A stretch of 64,000 nt of DNA from Hyalella azteca (taxonomy: Eukaryota; Arthropoda; Malacostraca; Amphipoda; Hyalellidae), in assembly GCF_000764305.2 (NCBI RefSeq), contig NW_025944682.1, forward strand, positions 322,234 to 386,233, given 5' to 3'. The position numbers and the translations under genes are program-made. This document shows positions 43,301 through 54,123 of this stretch, in pieces (the stretch's first letter is position 1; every line of letters begins with the position of its first letter). Under the pieces are notes generated by a model that saw only the letters and a list, made by a program, of their open reading frames with translations, searched no databases and was not told the origin of the DNA.

Positions 43301-45422
43301 ACTCGCAAATAATTAAGTATTATTGCGCAAATAAAAGGCCACAATAATTCACAATATCGTCATTGAAATCATTCCATGGTCAATCTTCATCGTTGGTTAC
43401 AATATCACAGAGTAAATGCATCGATAATTAACGCAACTAAAATTCACTAAGCCGAATTTAGAACATTAATTGAAAAATGAAAGAAAAAACAACGTTAAAT
43501 AATCACAAGCAGAAAAACTTATCCACAATTTTAAAGGAAATACAGTTAAACAAACGGTGCAATTACACCTGGCCTCTCTTGTAAAATAGAGATTTTAAAA
43601 TTCGTGTGCCAGAAATTCTGGAAGTGGAAGCAAAACTTGGCGTAAAAGCCGAGCAAATACGTTGCCATTATTATACGTAATTAGGCGTGCGTTTGGAGTT
43701 AGAATTAGAACTGATGCAACGCCAAATATCAAGCTTCAAGATCTATGTTTTTTATTTAAAAGATCGGACGTCAAACCACGAAAATTTTGAGCATCACACC
43801 TCATCTTAACGCATTGTCTATTAATGGCGCAACCCTTAATTGTAGGTAACCTCGACAGCCTGAGAAATTTCTAAGGGCAAAGAACTTAATTAGAGCACAG
43901 CTGAACAAAGCAATGACGCTATTGGAAGTCCTCTTAAAACTACCAACGAAATCAACAAATAAAACCAATATGGTTGAGCCTAAATTACCCATCAAAATAT
44001 GGCATCAATCAATGATCTACCGATAATCTGAAAAGCTCGAGTAAGTTCTTTTAAGTGCCAATGTTTGAACATGCATTCGTTCTTGGCATTTTCCTAAACA
44101 GATATTTGAATGTTTCTTTAATTTATCATAAACCCTCTTTCTACCTAAAATTAATAATTAATATCTACTGCTGGACTGACTCTGCTTAATATGTTGTTCC
44201 GATTCGTTCTAAATTTGTACCTTTTGGTAGAAAAATGGATGGGAGAGCGCGAGCCAGCGCTCGACAGCCATGGCGAGCGCGACGAAGCCAGAGCCAAGCC
44301 CGAAGACCCTAAGAACCACCCTGACGGCGCATGACCATTTAGTGGACCCCACCCTGAAGTACAGCGTCACGTACATCTGCAGGCACGACCCTAGCAACGC
44401 CACCAGGTCGTTGGTGGCCAAGCAGCGCAGCAGCAGCGTCTGGCGCACGAGTTCAGGGGTCATACTTTCAAAAATCGCTAAGTGAACGTAAGTACTTACG
44501 CTCTATTTTCTTGTCTATGATTAAGTGAACGTAAGTACTTACGCTCTATTTTTTTGTCTATGATTAAGTGAACGTAAGTACTTACGCTCTATTTCTTTTC
44601 TATGATTGGTGTTTTGCTTGAAAGGCCGCCAATGATTGGCTGATGAACTTACGATCTCTTAACTTTTTTGAAAGTATAGGCCCAAGTCACGAGTGATGAA
44701 TCATAACTCGGATTTAAAAAGTCTCACTAAATTAATCAGAATTAAAACTATTATCAAAATTGACAATGAATATTAATTTTTTAAACATCGATCATCAGTT
44801 TTTTGAGTATACAACATCGATATTTTAAACATCGATCATACAACTTATGGCTTCATAAACAAGAATAACTTTCTCCAGGACGAAAAATTATTGCATGAAT
44901 GAAATTAAGTGAGTGCACTGTATTTTATAACCATACATCGTGAGTTTAATACAAGTTTGCCGCAGGAGCTTTCAAAACTAAAAAGATTGCAAAATAACTT
45001 ACGATCATCGAGTAGGCTTCATTTTCAGATATTTATCCAGGTCTTACAAAATATGGATGAAGTGAAATCAAGCATTCATTGCTATTTCAATATTGAATTA
45101 GGATACTTATGTTGGTCGTGAAATGTTGCTATTTCAATAATGAATTAGGATACTTATGTTGGTCGTGAAATGTATATAACAACCTAACCTGTACACAGTA
45201 ATATTCCACAATCTAGAGTTTATCTCACTTGTTTTTTGTACTTCTTCGTCTCTGACTTGCCAATGATGACGAGGGCGAGAATGTTACCGATGATCCCGAC
45301 GGCGTAGCACACGGTGACCACCGCCTGCACGCCCAGCTGCAGTCTGGGTCTCGCTGGAGCCAAGTCCTCTGGGGAGGAGATGTCCAACTCCTCCTCGCGG
45401 CTTAGGTTCAGGAACAGCGTGG
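40379..45422 (-). CDS. Prostaglandin E2 receptor-like class A GPCR (first exon not located)
   Basis: Six coding exons on the minus strand, all GT-AG: 45229-45422 (TM1, GIIGNILALV), 44221-44439 (TM2 LATNDLVALL; TM3 with the conserved Cys in WSCAVRV and VERWLALSHPFFYQK at its end), 42958-43144 (TM4, LPLL-like CCPLLGFGLWYD, second-loop Cys in RPCARYRD, start of TM5), 41985-42613 (rest of TM5, about 140-residue third loop rich in Ser/Lys, TM6 with CWMPQ), 41356-41453 (TM7, FRIADILIALNFVINP), 40379-40571 (completes NPYVY, then VILRRRRKQKRR helix 8 and a Cys-rich tail to TAA). Intron phases 0, 0, 1, 0, 2 all agree, giving about 506 residues without a stop. ALSHPFFYQ and the TM7 wording are prostanoid (EP-type) features; the prostanoid ECL2 GTWCF motif is absent, as seen in insect PGE2 receptors to my knowledge. 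It would be a Gs-type plasma membrane receptor by inference. The TM2 exon acceptor (GCCAG) lacks a strong pyrimidine tract. The N-terminal exon lies above 45422. Confidence 0.85.
41515..41715 (+). mobile_element. Mariner-type MITE with TA target duplication, copy 1
   Basis: 201 bp bounded by CACTGTTAAAAAAATTACCG and the reverse of CACTGTTAGAAAAAACGGTC, flanked by TA on both sides. The near-palindromic interior has GGCCGGTCG and AAAACGGCG blocks. It lies in the GPCR intron only 62 bp upstream (transcriptionally) of the TM7 exon. Non-coding. Confidence 0.85.
44461..44688. mobile_element. MITE with 43-bp internal tandem repeat
   Basis: Ends CATACTTTCAAAAATCGCTA and, reversed, TATACTTTCAAAAAAGTTAA. 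Inside, three 43-bp units (AAGTGAACGTAAGTACTTAC and following) start at 44480, 44523 and 44566. The CGTAAGTACTTACG palindromes resemble the subterminal words of the 14-17 kb transposons. It lies in the GPCR intron, its end only about 22 bp from the TM2 exon. Confidence 0.75.
45081..45174. repeat. 47-bp tandem duplication
   Basis: GCTATTTCAATATTGAATTA starts at 45081 and recurs at 45128 with one mismatch over the unit. It lies in a GPCR intron. Confidence 0.9.
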
Positions 45423-46980
45423 CTGTTATAAAAATTCAGTACGGTATCAAACTAGAGTATGAAGAGATAAAAATTCTTGTTGTTAAGTGAATGAATGAAC
45501 TCGTTTTTGCACCGAATAGTCGCCGATAATTAACTACTTAAAATACGTGAAAGCAAAATCTTAGAGGAAGTCATCAGTGAACAAACAAAACAAAAATAAA
45601 CTCGAAAAGAACACGTTATAAAATATTTTTTATGAATTCATTTTAAATGTAAATCAAATTACATCAATATGCGTTACTTCATATTTCTAAGTCCTTTGCA
45701 ATAAATAGCCTTTACTTTGAAATACATACGAGTCGAAAAGGGATGTGTTCAGCGAATATTTACCGTTCATATTCAAGAGTTCGGTGATGGATGAGCGTTG
45801 TGCATCATTCAAATTGTAAAATAATTAAAACTAAGAGTGCACGTCTGTTAGTCCAAATAGTCCTGGTGAATTCTGATCCTGTGGAAATATGAGAAACATG
45901 TGAATGAAATTGTCATATCCGCTATCACGAGGCACCATGTTAAAGTTACATGAATAGTGACACGGAAACAAATTGGAATAGTGACATTGAAACAAATTGA
46001 ATAGTGACACGGAAACAATGTTAAATTGGAAGGGCTACGTCGATTGCACTATTTTGTTGAATGACAATGGTAAACTGATGCCCATTCAGAAGGCATCGCG
46101 TAGATGCTTCTCAAGTTAGATCTTCACATATCGCGCGCCACAGTCAACCTTTGCTTCATTTATCACGTGCCGAACTCAAATTATACAAAGGGATCTATAT
46201 TTTAAGCGCGAATAACATTATTTGCATGCCTTGCATTCTATTAATTCTTAGACATAAGGTTAGTCGTATGGCTGTACAAGGATGAAATTCTCATTTGATA
46301 ATGATAGATGTTGACAATTTCCCGGGCAAGCATAAAAATATGGAGTAATTCGTATTTATGTACTCAGTGAACGAAAGTATTCAATTAAAATATCTATTTA
46401 CGCCCATGAATTTTCAAAAATTGTTCATATTGAAGGAGTATATATCGCAATTGATAAATCTATTAAATACGGTTACTAAGCTAAAAAACTATTTAAAATA
46501 AATTCAAATGTGAAAAGTAACTGCCATGCCTCAATTTAATTAAATCTCAGTAAATTACTTTAATTGATTGAAAAGATATTGCTACCTTCCGACTTTTAAA
46601 AAAATCCGGAAATAACTTAAATTCCATTATCCCAGTGAAAACATTCATTTAAATGCCTTTAATTTAATTCCTATGCATGATATGCAATGATGCAATGTAT
46701 GAAACGATTGTTAGATAATTGGTTATTGGCTGAGACATGATAACGAAGCTTCAAGCACAAACCGGGGCAATAATGGGTCTATTTGGAAAGCGATTTCAAG
46801 TGATCATATTTAGTAACTTGCTCACGAAAGGCTTTTTTTCAATAGTTCTTTCACTAATTTGTAGGTCTAAGTAATCGAATAATTTATTATTTCTCATCGC
46901 CGTTAATACTGATTCTGATCATGCAACCCTCCTGCTGTATGCGACGCAAACTGAGGTAACGTCAAACAAGAAGAAGCATC
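45423..46980. other. Region upstream of the located GPCR exons
   Basis: AT-rich DNA expected to hold the receptor's 5' intron and possibly its first exon (which must end in phase 1). No convincing start exon was found. Three copies of a GAATAGTGACA...GAAACAA word lie at 45950-46020. Confidence 0.35.
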
Positions 46981-46987
46981 GATAAAG

Positions 46988-47400
46988 TTGCCTGCACCGG
47001 GAGAGATAATTCGCTACCCTGCAGAGCACACTGCGCCCTCTGTTAACACCACCTCGGTAAACACTGCGATAGTCACTAATAGTCCAATTATTTATAAAAC
47101 ATTTCCAAAGTTTCCTAGAAATTGGCTCTACGAGTTGGCAGTGTTTATTATACTAAAGCTCAAGTGTGGCTTGAAATTTGGCGACAAAAGCAAACGATTT
47201 AAAGTCGACGTTGTTTGTAACCTTGGGTGCATTGTGGCTCGAAGAATGTTAAAAAATATAACTCAGTACTCACTGCAGTGAGTGACAGAGAGCGCATTTT
47301 TTCGTCGACGAAAACTTGAGGTCACGGACGGACGGACAGAAAGACAGACAGATGGACATGGCGAACACAATAGTGCATTTTTTTCCATAAATGAGAAAAT
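46988..47400 (+). other. Open frame followed by GACGGACGGACAGACA-type simple repeat
   Basis: A 97-codon frame without recognised motifs (starting MPAPGEIIRYPAEH as translated) is followed by GGACGGACGGACAGAAAGAC at 47326-47350. The simple repeat tail is reminiscent of a retroposon end; I cannot classify it or support a gene. Confidence 0.25.
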
Positions 47401-49787
47401 ACGCTAAAAACGCGAACGTACGTCACTTTTCCTAAGCATGCATTAGGATCATCAATCCTATTCTATCGGATCGAAATTTAACTTCAAAGCCATAGAGTAC
47501 CGACTTCTCAGAAACGCCTTCATTATTTCTTACTGCGTTAGCTTACTAGTTATTATATGCAGGGCAAAGTTCGTAGGTATCAAGCCATTGATGATCGCAT
47601 TACTGATGCATTTGATCCCGCCTGCGCACAACTCGTACGTACACGCAATTGACTCAAGCAAGACATTAATTGTGCGACGGAATGAGCATGTTAGTCTCTC
47701 GGGTTAAGACTAATTATATACCGTATAAATAAGTTGCGACTGTGCAGCGACCATCGCTAGGTGTCAAGTTCGATTCAGTAGTCAAATGCGGTGCTTGAAT
47801 GCTTGGTTAAAAATGTAAGATCAGCAAGGTCAACTCAGGGATGTGTTTGTATATGTGAATAATTTTTTTGTGCGTTGCTTGAGGTGACTGATGGATCCCC
47901 ACAGATATTCAATTCTGTATACTGAAGTCATTCACTTACTGTAGATGAGGCCAAATAACGTCCATCAATTACAGTGGCAAACTTTTTTCTCCGCCTAATT
48001 ATAATAGAAATATGTACAAATAATTCCATAAAAGTCGTGGATTTTTTAGCGGATATGAAAAAAAATGTTTGTTCAAGATCGAACCGGGAGTAATTACGGA
48101 CGCAATACTTTATATTTGATATCAATGATTTTTAATCGAGGAATATTTCTCGCATTGCTCTGGAAATTGTCAAATAACTTGGCTCATTGAATAAATCGCG
48201 ATAAGCTTTTTTCGCAGAAAAAGTAAATGAAATGATTTTTTCGACTGTATTCTCAAATAATTAGGTCAGGATAAATATAGCTCATAAATACGACGTAAAA
48301 ACTACAAATCATCAGTCTATGAAATATTGATAGAACTCCCATGTAAAATAAGGTTGTTTCATTCTTTCGTTGCTGTGAGAGCTATTACCAGATGAGAAAA
48401 ATACCTGAATTGAATGATTCTTCGCATAAATATTGAACATTATTTATCAGGGCGCTATTTACGCAGGCAAATGCGTGAGTTTGACTACAGATCGGCGCGC
48501 CCTAGTTTCGGCTTATGTGAATAGACGTCTACCCTCGAGAGAAGGCCCTCGAGAACAATTTATGGTAGTTACAGTAGAGTCTTGAAAGCTTGGCGAGAGT
48601 AGAACCTTTCGCCCGCATGTGGCTAGAGTAGAATCTCAACTCGCAGAGCACTCCCTGATATACAACCAAATCAGGCTCTTGACTCTAAATTGAACTTCGC
48701 CCGAGTTCGTAATTGATATGTGAAAATAAATACGAAATTTATCATCAGAAGATATTAAATTTGCTCCCGATCATGAATACGGCTATGCTAGATATTCCAA
48801 TCCGTAATATAAGAGTGAAATAGCATTGAATTTGATGGTAATAATTAAGTAACAATCTTAATTTCTTCTTCTTACTCGAGAGAGAAATGTATCCAAAAGA
48901 ACATTGAAAATGTTCTTTTTCAATGCCGGCGGCATTGAAAAAAATTGACGTGAGCCACGAGACGATTCATTTCCGGGAATTCGTAGATTTGCAGGAGATC
49001 TCTAGTGACTCGGGATTGAGCTTCATTCCTCAAGACTGCTGGCCGAATTCTGGCAAAGAGGAAAGATGCGACCTGCCAGAATTCACGGAGGATCGTTGAT
49101 GGCATAGATCGGGTTCACGCAATTTAACCCCCGAGCGGGCGATTTTGCAAACTTACTCTTTGAGCCGCCCGAAAATTCGCGAAAATTATGCAACGCTTTA
49201 AATTTATTAAAAATAATTTTCGAAAGTTAATTTTAAGTGAACTTTTAGAATGAAAAGCAACTAATCATCCAGTGGAATGTCACGTATTCGAAGCTCAGGC
49301 GTCGGTCATATATACGACGTCAAAAGAGGAACCGCATGACATCAGATGTACATCAGACGCAAATAAGTACCTCATTAAACAAGAATTGATTTATATACAT
49401 TTTTATATTATTATTGACACATTTATATACATCGAGATATTGTTGAACAAATTGTTACATTATTATTATTTTATTATAAATAAATGTTTTGGAACAAATT
49501 ATTTAGGTTCCAACGTCACGAGATCTATTAGATCTACAATAACAGAATATGCAGCTGTAGCCTTCATGAGAGATCAAAGATCCTAACTTGGAAACTAATT
49601 CAACAAAGAAACGGAAGCAATTTGCCGAGCAAGAAAACAATTTGGCTCGAAATGAAAGAAGTTCTTCGCAAATATTTCTCTACTACGACGCTGAGCACAT
49701 ATATATGACGGTCAGCCGCCGCGACGGCCGAAAGAAGGGAAGGAGGATAATCTTGTCAAATCGTTGGGGATCACGCGCTCGCTAGCC
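47401..49787. other. Intergenic DNA
   Basis: AT-rich, no gene. 48914-48941 is a hairpin of TTTTTCAATGCCG with its complement. A 61-codon minus frame at 48920-49105 has no recognisable motif. Confidence 0.35.
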
Positions 49788-50129
49788 AGACGCAGAACAA
49801 AAGTACGAGAAAACAAGAACTTAGAAAATCAAGCAGAAACTACTGCACTAATTCTATAGATAAAACAATATTAGTGAACTAATAAAGTAGTTTAGCCAGA
49901 CCGTCCAGACGCAGAACAAAAGTACGAGAAAACAAGAACTTAGAAAATCAAGCAGAAGCTCTGCACTAATTCTATAGATAGAACAATATTAGTGAACTAA
50001 TAAAGTAGTTTAGCCAGACCGTCCAGACGCAGAACAAAAGTACAAGAAAGCAAGAACATAGAAAATCAAGCAGAAGCTTCTGCACTAATTCTATAGATAG
50101 AGCAATATTAGTGAACTAATAAAGTAGTT
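49788..50129. repeat. 118-119-bp tandem repeat, three units
   Basis: AGACGCAGAACAAAAGTACG starts at 49788, 49907 and 50025. Units differ by a few substitutions and small indels. They contain no open frame of note. Confidence 0.95.
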
Positions 50130-50289
50130 CATGGAACTATATCGGCATGACTGGCAGCGAACGAAATGAAACGCTATTATGGCATGCAGGATCTTTTCAA
50201 GCACTTTAAAAACATGTCATATATAAAAAAAGGCAACTGCAATTGTGAATTTTCTTGTGAACTCTCTTGTGCTGTTGTTTGAAAATATT

Positions 50290-50640
50290 CGGTCATATAA
50301 TATATATATCATATATATATATTCGGTCATATGTATTCGGTCATATATATTCGGTCATATACAGGGTGCGGCGTGGGAACTTACTCTTTTAAAAAAATCA
50401 CAAAGTAAAAAGTATTAAAGATAGCGTTTTAATTCTTTCTTTTTTACAACTGCGAACGCGCGCTCCTCTCTCGACCACTGCATGGTCGCAACTGAACTGA
50501 GTGGACGAAAAACTTCATAGCCCGCGCACCATATTGCGCATGGCGCCACCTTCCTAGGACTAATGGCCGCCACGTGGCGCGCAATTCAAATAAGTAAGTT
50601 CCCGCGCCGCACCCTGTATATTCGGTCATATATATATGAA
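50290..50640. repeat. TATATTCGGTCA simple repeat interrupted by a MITE
   Basis: ATATTCGGTCAT words recur at about 50288-50360 and resume at 50617-50635 after the MITE, showing that the MITE inserted into a pre-existing repeat. Confidence 0.8.
50362..50616. mobile_element. MITE with CAGGGTGCGGCG termini and TA duplication
   Basis: CAGGGTGCGGCGTGGGAACT at 50362 and its inverted counterpart CAGGGTGCGGCGCGGGAACT (reverse of the 50616 end), flanked by TA at both ends. 255 bp, non-coding. TA duplication and CAGGG start indicate a Tc1/mariner-type MITE. Confidence 0.9.
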
Positions 50641-51079
50641 AATATTGAATATTGTTAAATTTTCAAGGTAGAAGCATCTTAAGAAATGATATCTTAATGT
50701 TTTGTTCGCATTTAAATTACAAATATCTACACCCAGAGGACTACAAAATGATACGCAAGGCCTGTCGACGAGTCCAACCGGAAACGCACACCTTGACCTT
50801 CTCGAATTTTCACTCCTTTGAGAATTAAAATATTATACATGGTGAATATTTCTTCTCATCATCGAATTTTTTCCGACGAGAAGAAAATCTTTTTCCGGCA
50901 AGAAGAAAATCTCTTTCCTGCAAGAAGAAAATCTCAGGTCGGGTCGTAAAGAGTCCATTGGATCGGATATCGCTCACAAGAATAGAAGATAAGACATAGA
51001 GCAGCCCGGTCAGCTTATTTTTCACGGTTTCCAGTGGCGCTCTATAGTGTATTGTTAACCGTGAAAAACAGGTCCACAG

Positions 51080-51475
51080 GTATCCAGAGCTCGCCTGAAG
51101 TTAGCTTCATGATTATGACGCTGGTGTTATATTTTATTGAATTCAAGATGATGAATTCAATAATTCATGATCTAAAAAAATTCAAAATTCATGATCTAAA
51201 TTTTCTTCTTACATGAATGCAACACGGATGCAAACTCTTGCACGTAACAAGTTACAGCTAGGTGAACTTCCAATTCAATTGGCCACGAACGTTTGCATTT
51301 CTCACATCGCCTGGAGTTAGCTGCAGTATTTTGACGCTGGCATTATACTTTATTGAATTCATGAGAACTAAATTTGCTCCTTACACGAATGTAACATGGA
51401 TGCAAACTCTTGCACGTAACAAGTTACAGGGGAACTTCCAATTCAATTGGCCACGAACGTTTGCATTTCTTACAT
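51080..51475. repeat. Diverged tandem duplication, about 170-190-bp units
   Basis: The block running from CCTGRAGTTAGC through TTATTGAATTCA and GCAAACTCTTGCACGTAACA to GAACTTCCAATTCAATTGGC occurs twice (ending about 51290 and 51465) with a size difference in the middle. Confidence 0.8.
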
Positions 51476-51513
51476 CAAGAACCAGGATTGAGAGCGCATC
51501 GCAAACGCATTAA

Positions 51514-52205
51514 AATGCAGCAGACTCGATCACGCAGTTCAGGCTCCTCGTCTAAAAGCATCGATAATGCAATCAATATTCCAATTTAAATTAATAAGAA
51601 GTAAAGCGTGCAACGAGTGAACTGAAGATGGACCGAATGCATTTGCTAATCAGATGCCATTTGATCTTTAATGGAGGGCGCAATCAATGAAAAAATTTAA
51701 TCAGGTTATTTCTATTTTTCCCTTCTAATTATTTTGTTCCCTGTCATGCACATCGGTTGGCTTCCTGCTAATGGAAAATATTAAATATATTAACTTTGAA
51801 GAATATCAAGCGTCCCATAAGCGTGAAATACGATGTGAAGCTCAGCTACACTATAAGATACCATTGCAATAAAATCAGTAAAAAAGATTATAGGTCTATT
51901 AAATCCAGATGGAGTTTAATTAGAGAATTATATACACATTTTACAATACGTAATCGTTCTAACAATTTTGCTTCAGTTTACCTTTATTAAATTATTACCG
52001 TTGCAATGCTTAATTACTATCTACTGCGTTTCCCAACACATATCACATTCTTTGATATTCAAATTATAGTTCACGTATAAGAATATGCTAATACGAAGGT
52101 AAATACAAAGCAATTCCAATAGAGACATATTAGGATTCGAAGAAATTTGTCTTTAGAAACTCTAACGAGTATAATATTATGTTGAGTGCTTACATCTCAA
52201 GCGAC
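51514..52205. other. AT-rich spacer
   Basis: No gene or structured repeat recognised. Confidence 0.35.
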
Positions 52206-52341
52206 GTTATTATAGTCTGTGCGTTATTATAGTCTGTGCGTTATTATAGTCTGTGCGTTATTATAGTCTGTGCGTTATTATAGTCTGTGCGTTATTATAG
52301 TCTGTGCGTTATTATAGTCTGTGCGTTATTATAGTCTGTGC
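52206..52341. repeat. 17-bp minisatellite, eight perfect units
   Basis: GTTATTATAGTCTGTGC starts every 17 bases from 52206 to 52325. All units are identical apart from the last junction, implying recent expansion. Confidence 0.97.
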
Positions 52342-52454
52342 TGCAGCTTGCGTGCACCTCTCGCCACAGGTCAAGTTTAGCTGCGCCCCGAGGACAAGCA
52401 GGCAATCACAAGATGAGATTAATAAGCATCTAGTCGATTATGCTCATTCATTTT

Positions 52455-52995
52455 TAGTTACGGAAGAAATTTATGGTTATTGAAGGAATTTATAGTTAGG
52501 GATGAAATTTATAGTTAGTTTGCGGAGGGAATTTTTCGTTACGGAAGGAATTTATGGTTAGAGAAGGAATTTATAGTTACGGATGAAATTTATAGTTTAG
52601 TTACAGAAAAATTTATAGTTACGGAAGAAATTTATAGTGTAGTTGCGGAGGGAATTTATAGTTACGGAAGGAATTTGTGATTAGTGAAGGAATTTATGGC
52701 AACGGAAGAAATTTATAGTTTAGTTACAGAAAAATTTATAGTTACGGATGAAATTTATAGTTTAGTTACGGGAGGAATTTATAGTGACTGAAGAAATTTT
52801 TAGTTTAGTTACGGAAGGAATTTACGGTTACTGAAGGAATTTATAGTTACGGAAGAAATTTATAGTTTAGTTATGGAAGAATTTATAGTTACGGAAGAAA
52901 TTTATAGTTTAGTTACGGAAAAAATTTATAGTTTAGTTACGGGAGTAATTTATAGTGGCTGAAGGAATTTATAGTTTAGTTACGAAGGAATTTAT
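52455..52995. repeat. Degenerate AATTTATAGTTACGGAAG minisatellite
   Basis: More than twenty irregular units of about 18-24 bp built on GGAATTTATAGTTACGGA, with a longer TTTAGTTACGG variant. Strongly strand-asymmetric (G/A/T-rich, few C). Confidence 0.9.
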
Positions 52996-53142
52996 TCCCA
53001 TTCGATTACTCCCAGCATTCATATAGAACCAATTTCAGTTCCGCTCTTCACAAAGTTACTCGGTCCAGAAGAGGATAACACTAAATTTATCACCAGAAGC
53101 TCTCATTTGCACGCTCAGAATATGAAAACTGATCGTGTTTTT

Positions 53143-53500
53143 ATAATATAACATAATATAGTGATGTCGGCACTGAAGAGTAGGCCTGATGTGGCCTGTC
53201 GCCGATTCTTTTCCTTTTCGTGCCTTGTTCCCAGATGATCTAAAATCATGTCATTTGACCGGATCTTTTCATGACTGACGGTAGTTTGAAATAGCTACTC
53301 GACTTCCACCGGGTTCGATATGGTGCTATATATAGGCATTTCAAGTCTGAACATATATTTTTCAATAGCTTTATCTAGTCTGTTCTTGAACGCGTTCATA
53401 CTCGGAGCGTCAACGATGTAATCGGGTAAGCTGTTCCACATGTCGGTGATTCGAAGCGAGAAGAAATTTTGTCGCGTGGATAAGTTGCAGCGCAGTTTTA
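53143..53500 (-). mobile_element. LINE 3' end (subfamily 2), longer copy
   Basis: Matches 35103-35345 and continues 5' into the coding end; the reverse strand there reads the region equivalent to FFSLRVTDMWNSLPD/SMN-type coding of the 10-kb copy (about 53390-53500). Tail ATAACATAATATAGTGAT at 53148-53165. Contains GGCCTGTCGCCGATTCTT at 53193-53210. Truncated and indel-bearing. Confidence 0.8.
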
Positions 53501-53933
53501 AAAATTTCGTTCAATAAAATGCTTCAATGTTGTGAAATGAGCTGTGCAGCGTAAAGCCATTGAATAAAATTTTCTGGATTTTCTTGATAAAATAACTTTT
53601 AAAATCTAATAAACACGATACATTTATAAAATTTATGAGAAAACCTTTTCTTTGCATTATGTATGAGACGCAAAAACTTTTCACGGACTAAAAAAGTAAA
53701 TATTTTATAACCTTTAGAAACATTCCTCCTACTTGGTACCAGGCCGGCAAGATCATGTATTCAGTTTTCATTACTTCAATCAGCATGAAAATCGGCTTCA
53801 TGCGCCGGCCAATTAACTCATTAGCCCACGTGTAGCGTTAGCTCCTCTTGTACGATTGCCTAATGAGGCTCTGAGAGCAGTGAGAGCTTCAATGAATTCC
53901 TGCAATTAAATGGACGACTTATTCTGTACATGA

Positions 53934-54123
53934 CACGTGGCGACCTGCAGTGTCACGTACAGGCTGTGTGGCACGTGGCGACCTGCAGTGTCACGTACAG
54001 GCTGTGTGGCACATGGCGACCTGCAGTGTCACGTACAGGCTGTGTGGCACATGGCGACCTGCAGTGTCACGTACAGGCTGTGTGGCACATGGCGACCTGC
54101 AGTGTTACGTACAGGCTGTGTGG
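53934..54123. repeat. 38-bp minisatellite, five units
   Basis: CACGTGGCGACCTGCAGTGT starts at 53934, 53972, 54010, 54048 and 54086; units differ at one or two bases. Because 38 is not a multiple of 3 and no unit has stops in any plus frame, all three plus frames stay open; these are not genes. Confidence 0.97.

Noticed and set aside
46988..47281. 97-codon plus-strand frame as a gene
   Set aside because: No motif, and it is followed by a simple-repeat tail suggestive of a retroposon.
48914..48941. Rho-independent-type terminator hairpin
   Set aside because: The hairpin with flanking T/A runs exists, but the genome is eukaryotic and no gene ends there.
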